Below are positions 62,209-64,000 of a stretch of 64,000 nt of DNA, one piece after another. The notes beneath the pieces are model-generated. The model did no database searches, had not been told where the DNA came from, and saw nothing but the letters and a program-made list of their open reading frames with translations. A program made the translations under genes and the position numbers. This DNA comes from Comamonas sp. NLF-1-9 (GTDB taxonomy: Bacteria; Pseudomonadota; Gammaproteobacteria; Burkholderiales; Burkholderiaceae_C), in NCBI RefSeq assembly GCF_019195435.1, contig NZ_CP078069.1, positions 744,001-808,000 of the forward strand. Reading direction: 5' to 3'. The stretch's first letter is position 1; each line of letters starts with the position of its first letter.

Positions 62209-62431
62209 GGCGGTCTATTCCCAAGTCACAAATCTGCCCAAGCCTGAAAACGCAAAGCCGCATCGGCAGATTTGGGAAAAAGCACGATTGTGATTCCGTG
62301 GCTTTGCGCCTTTGTGCAAATCCGCGGAGGCACGGATGCGGATTTCCGTAAAAACACAAAACAGTGAGGCGCCGATGAAAGAGTTAAAGATAACGTGGTT
62401 TTAATTGTGCCGCGACTTGACGCTTCTGTCT
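62209..62431. repeat. Three perfect inverted repeats in a divergent promoter region
   Basis: AAATCTGCC/GGCAGATTT (62230-62238 with 62265-62273), CGCAAAGCC/GGCTTTGCG (62251-62259 with 62300-62308) and AAATCCGC/GCGGATTT (62318-62325 with 62338-62345). The first two interlock. The region separates DUF2958 (minus) from the XRE regulator (plus), so they may be operators or RNA hairpins. Confidence 0.7.
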
Positions 62432-62725
62432 ATGCAGAAGCGATCCATTCAGCGCGGCCGACCGGCCGGCGCCACCACCTACGATGCCGAGTTGGCGCAA
62501 GCCTTCGGCGCGGCGGTGCGCGCGTTGCGGACGGAACGCGGCATAGCGCAGGAATCGCTGGCGCACCTGGCTGGCATCGAACGCTCGCACATGGGCAAGG
62601 TCGAGCGTGGCGAGCACATGCCCACGCTGGCGATCATCTTCAAGATCGCCGGCGCGCTCGAATGCAGCACGGCCGTGCTGATGAGCGAGGCTGAAAGCCA
62701 GCTCGCGGCGGCGGCCCAGCCGTAG
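62432..62725 (+). CDS. XRE-family regulator
   Basis: A 97-residue DNA-binding protein. The HTH is VRALRTERGIAQESLAHLAG followed by ERSHMGKVERGEHMPTLAII. It is of the size and form of element-encoded repressors near the ends of Tn4371-type ICEs. ATG at 62432 is used; a TTG in frame at 62405 would add nine residues. It may act on the inverted repeats directly upstream. Confidence 0.85.
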   Translation: MQKRSIQRGRPAGATTYDAELAQAFGAAVRALRTERGIAQESLAHLAGIERSHMGKVERGEHMPTLAIIFKIAGALECSTAVLMSEAESQLAAAAQP

Positions 62726-62926
62726 GCGCTGGCCCGGCCGATCCGGCACAGCCGGTTCGGTGGTATCGAGGGGTGCCAAGCATCGCGCGGCGGGGATAGC
62801 CCGCAGGGCTTTCCCCCGGAGGCAAGCGAAGCGCGCAGCGCCGCAGGCGCGAAGGCGTGAGCAACTGTCTTGGAAGTCAAGCCTCGCGAGCTTGCAGGCT
62901 TGATCCAGCCTAAGGGATTTTTCCAT
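62726..62926. other. Non-coding stretch before the ars operon
   Basis: About 200 bp of GC-rich sequence with short GC repeats, turning AT-rich just before arsR. No open frame with coding character was seen. It probably marks the junction between the element backbone and the ars cargo. Confidence 0.35.
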
Positions 62927-62956
62927 TTATTCAATGATTGTTGTATCCTTGAATAA
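62927..62956 (+). promoter_or_regulatory. ArsR operator candidate
   Basis: TTATTCAA (62927-62934) and TTGAATAA (62949-62956) form a perfect inverted repeat with a 14-bp spacer. The right arm reaches the A of the arsR start codon. ArsR-type repressors bind such imperfect or perfect dyads over the promoter, and binding here would also cover translation initiation. Confidence 0.65.
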
Positions 62957-63294
62957 TGAATGAAGCCCAAGCTGTCTCTGCCCTAAGCGCACTGGCCCAT
63001 GCCCAGCGTCTGCGTGTGTTCCGAGCCCTGGTCGTCGCCGGCACCGAGGGCCTCACCCCCAGTGTCATGGCCGAGCAACTCGACGTAGCGCGCAACGCGC
63101 TGTCCTTCCACCTGAAGGAGCTGGCCCATGCCGGCCTCGTCACAGTTGAGCAGCAGGGCCGCAACCTAATCTACCGCGCTGACTTCTCGCAAATGAACGG
63201 GCTGCTCGGCTATCTGACCGAGCACTGCTGCCAGGGCAGCACCTGCGAAGTCCTCGAATCCCCCGACTCTTCCCGCGCCTGCACCTCCTGCTGA
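62956..63294 (+). CDS. arsR: Arsenite-responsive ArsR repressor
   Basis: A 112-residue winged-helix repressor. The recognition region is LDVARNALSFHLKELAHAGL. The arsenite-binding Cys are at the C terminus, C91, C92 and C97 (EHCCQGSTC), with two more at C109 and C112. This resembles the ArsR type with C-terminal thiols rather than the E. coli CVC type. It heads arsR-arsI-arsC, 12 bp before arsI. The start codon overlaps the operator. Confidence 0.92.
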   Translation: MNEAQAVSALSALAHAQRLRVFRALVVAGTEGLTPSVMAEQLDVARNALSFHLKELAHAGLVTVEQQGRNLIYRADFSQMNGLLGYLTEHCCQGSTCEVLESPDSSRACTSC

Positions 63295-63306
63295 AAGGAT
63301 TCCTCC

Positions 63307-63753
63307 ATGAAACGCTTCCACGTCCACCTGCACGTCGATGACCTGAACCAGAGCATCGGCTTCTATTCGAAATTGTTCGCCGCGCAGCCGGCGCGCATCG
63401 AGAGTGACTATGCCAAATGGATGCTCGAAGACCCGCCGGTGAACTTCGCCATCTCCACGCGCGGCAGCAAGCCGGGCATCGACCACCTGGGCATCCAGAC
63501 CGACGACGCCGAAGAACTGGAGACCCTGAAGGCCCGCGCCGAAGCGGCCGACATGGCGCTGCTCGATGAAGGCACTACGACCTGCTGCTACGCGCGCAGC
63601 GAGAAGCACTGGATCACCGACCCGCAGGGCCTGGCCTGGGAGCATTTCCACACGCTGGGCAACATCCCGGTCTTCCATGAAGCCGCCCCGCCCAGTAAGT
63701 CGGCGTCTGCTCCAGCTTGCTGCCCTGTCTCCTCCCGCTCTTCCTGCTGCTAA
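63307..63753 (+). CDS. arsI: ArsI C-As lyase
   Basis: A 148-residue dioxygenase of the VOC fold that cleaves methylarsenite to arsenite and formaldehyde. Metal ligands fit FHVHLHVDDL, GIDHLGIQ and WEHFHTLG. The vicinal Cys pair that binds the arsenical is in EGTTTCCYARSEKHW. The tail (PACCPVSSRSSCC) carries two further Cys pairs. CadI is the older name of related proteins. It lies 12 bp after arsR and 19 bp before arsC. Confidence 0.92.
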   Translation: MKRFHVHLHVDDLNQSIGFYSKLFAAQPARIESDYAKWMLEDPPVNFAISTRGSKPGIDHLGIQTDDAEELETLKARAEAADMALLDEGTTTCCYARSEKHWITDPQGLAWEHFHTLGNIPVFHEAAPPSKSASAPACCPVSSRSSCC

Positions 63754-63772
63754 CTGCTGACGAAAGCCGCCC

Positions 63773-64000
63773 ATGACCACCAACACCGTCTACAACGCAC
63801 TGTTCATCTGCACGGGCAATTCGGCCCGTTCCATCCTCGCCGAAGGCATCCTCAACGATCTGGGTCAAGGCCGCTTTCGCGCCTACTCGGCGGGCAGCCA
63901 CCCCAAAGGCGAAGTGCATCCACTAGCACTCGCCACGCTGGAGCGGCTGCACATGCCGACCACCGGCTACCGCAGCAAGAGCTGGGACGAGTTCACGACA
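63773..64000 (+). CDS. arsC: Arsenate reductase, LMW-phosphatase type (5' part)
   Basis: The first 76 codons of an arsenate reductase that runs off the window. The catalytic CX5R loop is FICTGNSARSILAEG near residue 13, then YSAGSHPKGEVHPLALATL. This is the thioredoxin- or mycothiol-like phosphatase-fold ArsC, not the glutaredoxin-linked E. coli type. ATG at 63773. Confidence 0.93.
   Translation, partial: MTTNTVYNALFICTGNSARSILAEGILNDLGQGRFRAYSAGSHPKGEVHPLALATLERLHMPTTGYRSKSWDEFTT

Larger units (their letters stand above)
21521..64000. mobile_element. Tn4371-family integrative conjugative element (partial)
   Basis: The gene order traG, CopG-like, trbBCDEJLFGI, DUF2274 at one end, and repA, parA, DUF2840, traF, traI with DUF2285 and DUF2958 genes further in, is the standard Tn4371-family backbone. 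A large cargo region between traI and traG, here copper/silver resistance, and a second cargo region beyond the repA module, here ars, sit in the positions where this family usually carries accessory genes. The left end abuts the tRNA-Leu terminator. The integrase and the other end are not in the window, so the element is longer than 42.5 kb. Confidence 0.88.

Overview
The window looks like the chromosome of a GC-rich betaproteobacterium of the Burkholderiales, most likely Comamonadaceae. The grounds are very high GC with strong codon bias, a class 2 pyrD, an aceE-aceF-lpdA operon whose E3 carries a lipoyl domain, a DUF4148 protein, and cysM next to tRNA-Leu(CAA). The species cannot be named from the sequence alone.

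1-21.5 kb is mostly housekeeping DNA. It holds the end of a polar amino acid ABC transporter operon, pyrD, rpiA, a membrane protein, a DUF4124/glutaredoxin protein, prlC, folD, a PAS sensor kinase with a FixJ-type regulator, the pyruvate dehydrogenase operon, an HDOD protein, a TusA-like protein, a NudC-like Nudix hydrolase and cysM. The block ends in a tRNA-Leu(CAA) gene interrupted by a 237-nt group I intron of the Azoarcus/Anabaena type. A broken intron-less 5' half of the same tRNA lies 188 bp upstream. A strong terminator follows the tRNA.

From about 21.52 kb to the window end lies an integrative conjugative element of the Tn4371 family, read mainly on the minus strand. Its integrase end is outside the window. 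The transfer core is traG, a CopG-like gene, trbBCDEJLFGI and DUF2274 (33.6-21.5 kb), with an EexN-like exclusion lipoprotein and a LysR regulator. The stabilisation and mobilisation core is parA, a 90-aa protein, DUF2840, traF and the relaxase traI (59.2-54.8 kb). repA sits next to three 20-bp iterons, and DUF2285, DUF2958 and small HTH genes lie beyond.

Two cargo regions are present. Between traG and traI is a 19-kb copper/silver resistance island. It holds a cusCBA-like RND pump with CusF fused to CusB, a CopA-type P-ATPase, a membrane cytochrome c, an isoprenylcysteine-methyltransferase-like protein, DUF2933, a Met-rich protein, CusF, a cupredoxin, a TAT-exported multicopper oxidase and a second TolC-type channel. 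These genes face a CopR/CopS-type two-component system across a divergent promoter region. A DUF4148 protein and a His-tailed DMT transporter follow. At the right edge an arsR-arsI-arsC operon begins, which would confer arsenite sensing, demethylation of methylarsenite and arsenate reduction.

The most unusual signals are the group I intron in a tRNA-Leu(CAA), with a C-G rather than U-G pair at the 5' splice site, and the tRNA half beside it. Others are the plasmid-like origin inside the element, a degraded relaxase-tail copy marking a recombination scar, and the unusual set of redox and membrane genes within the copper island.
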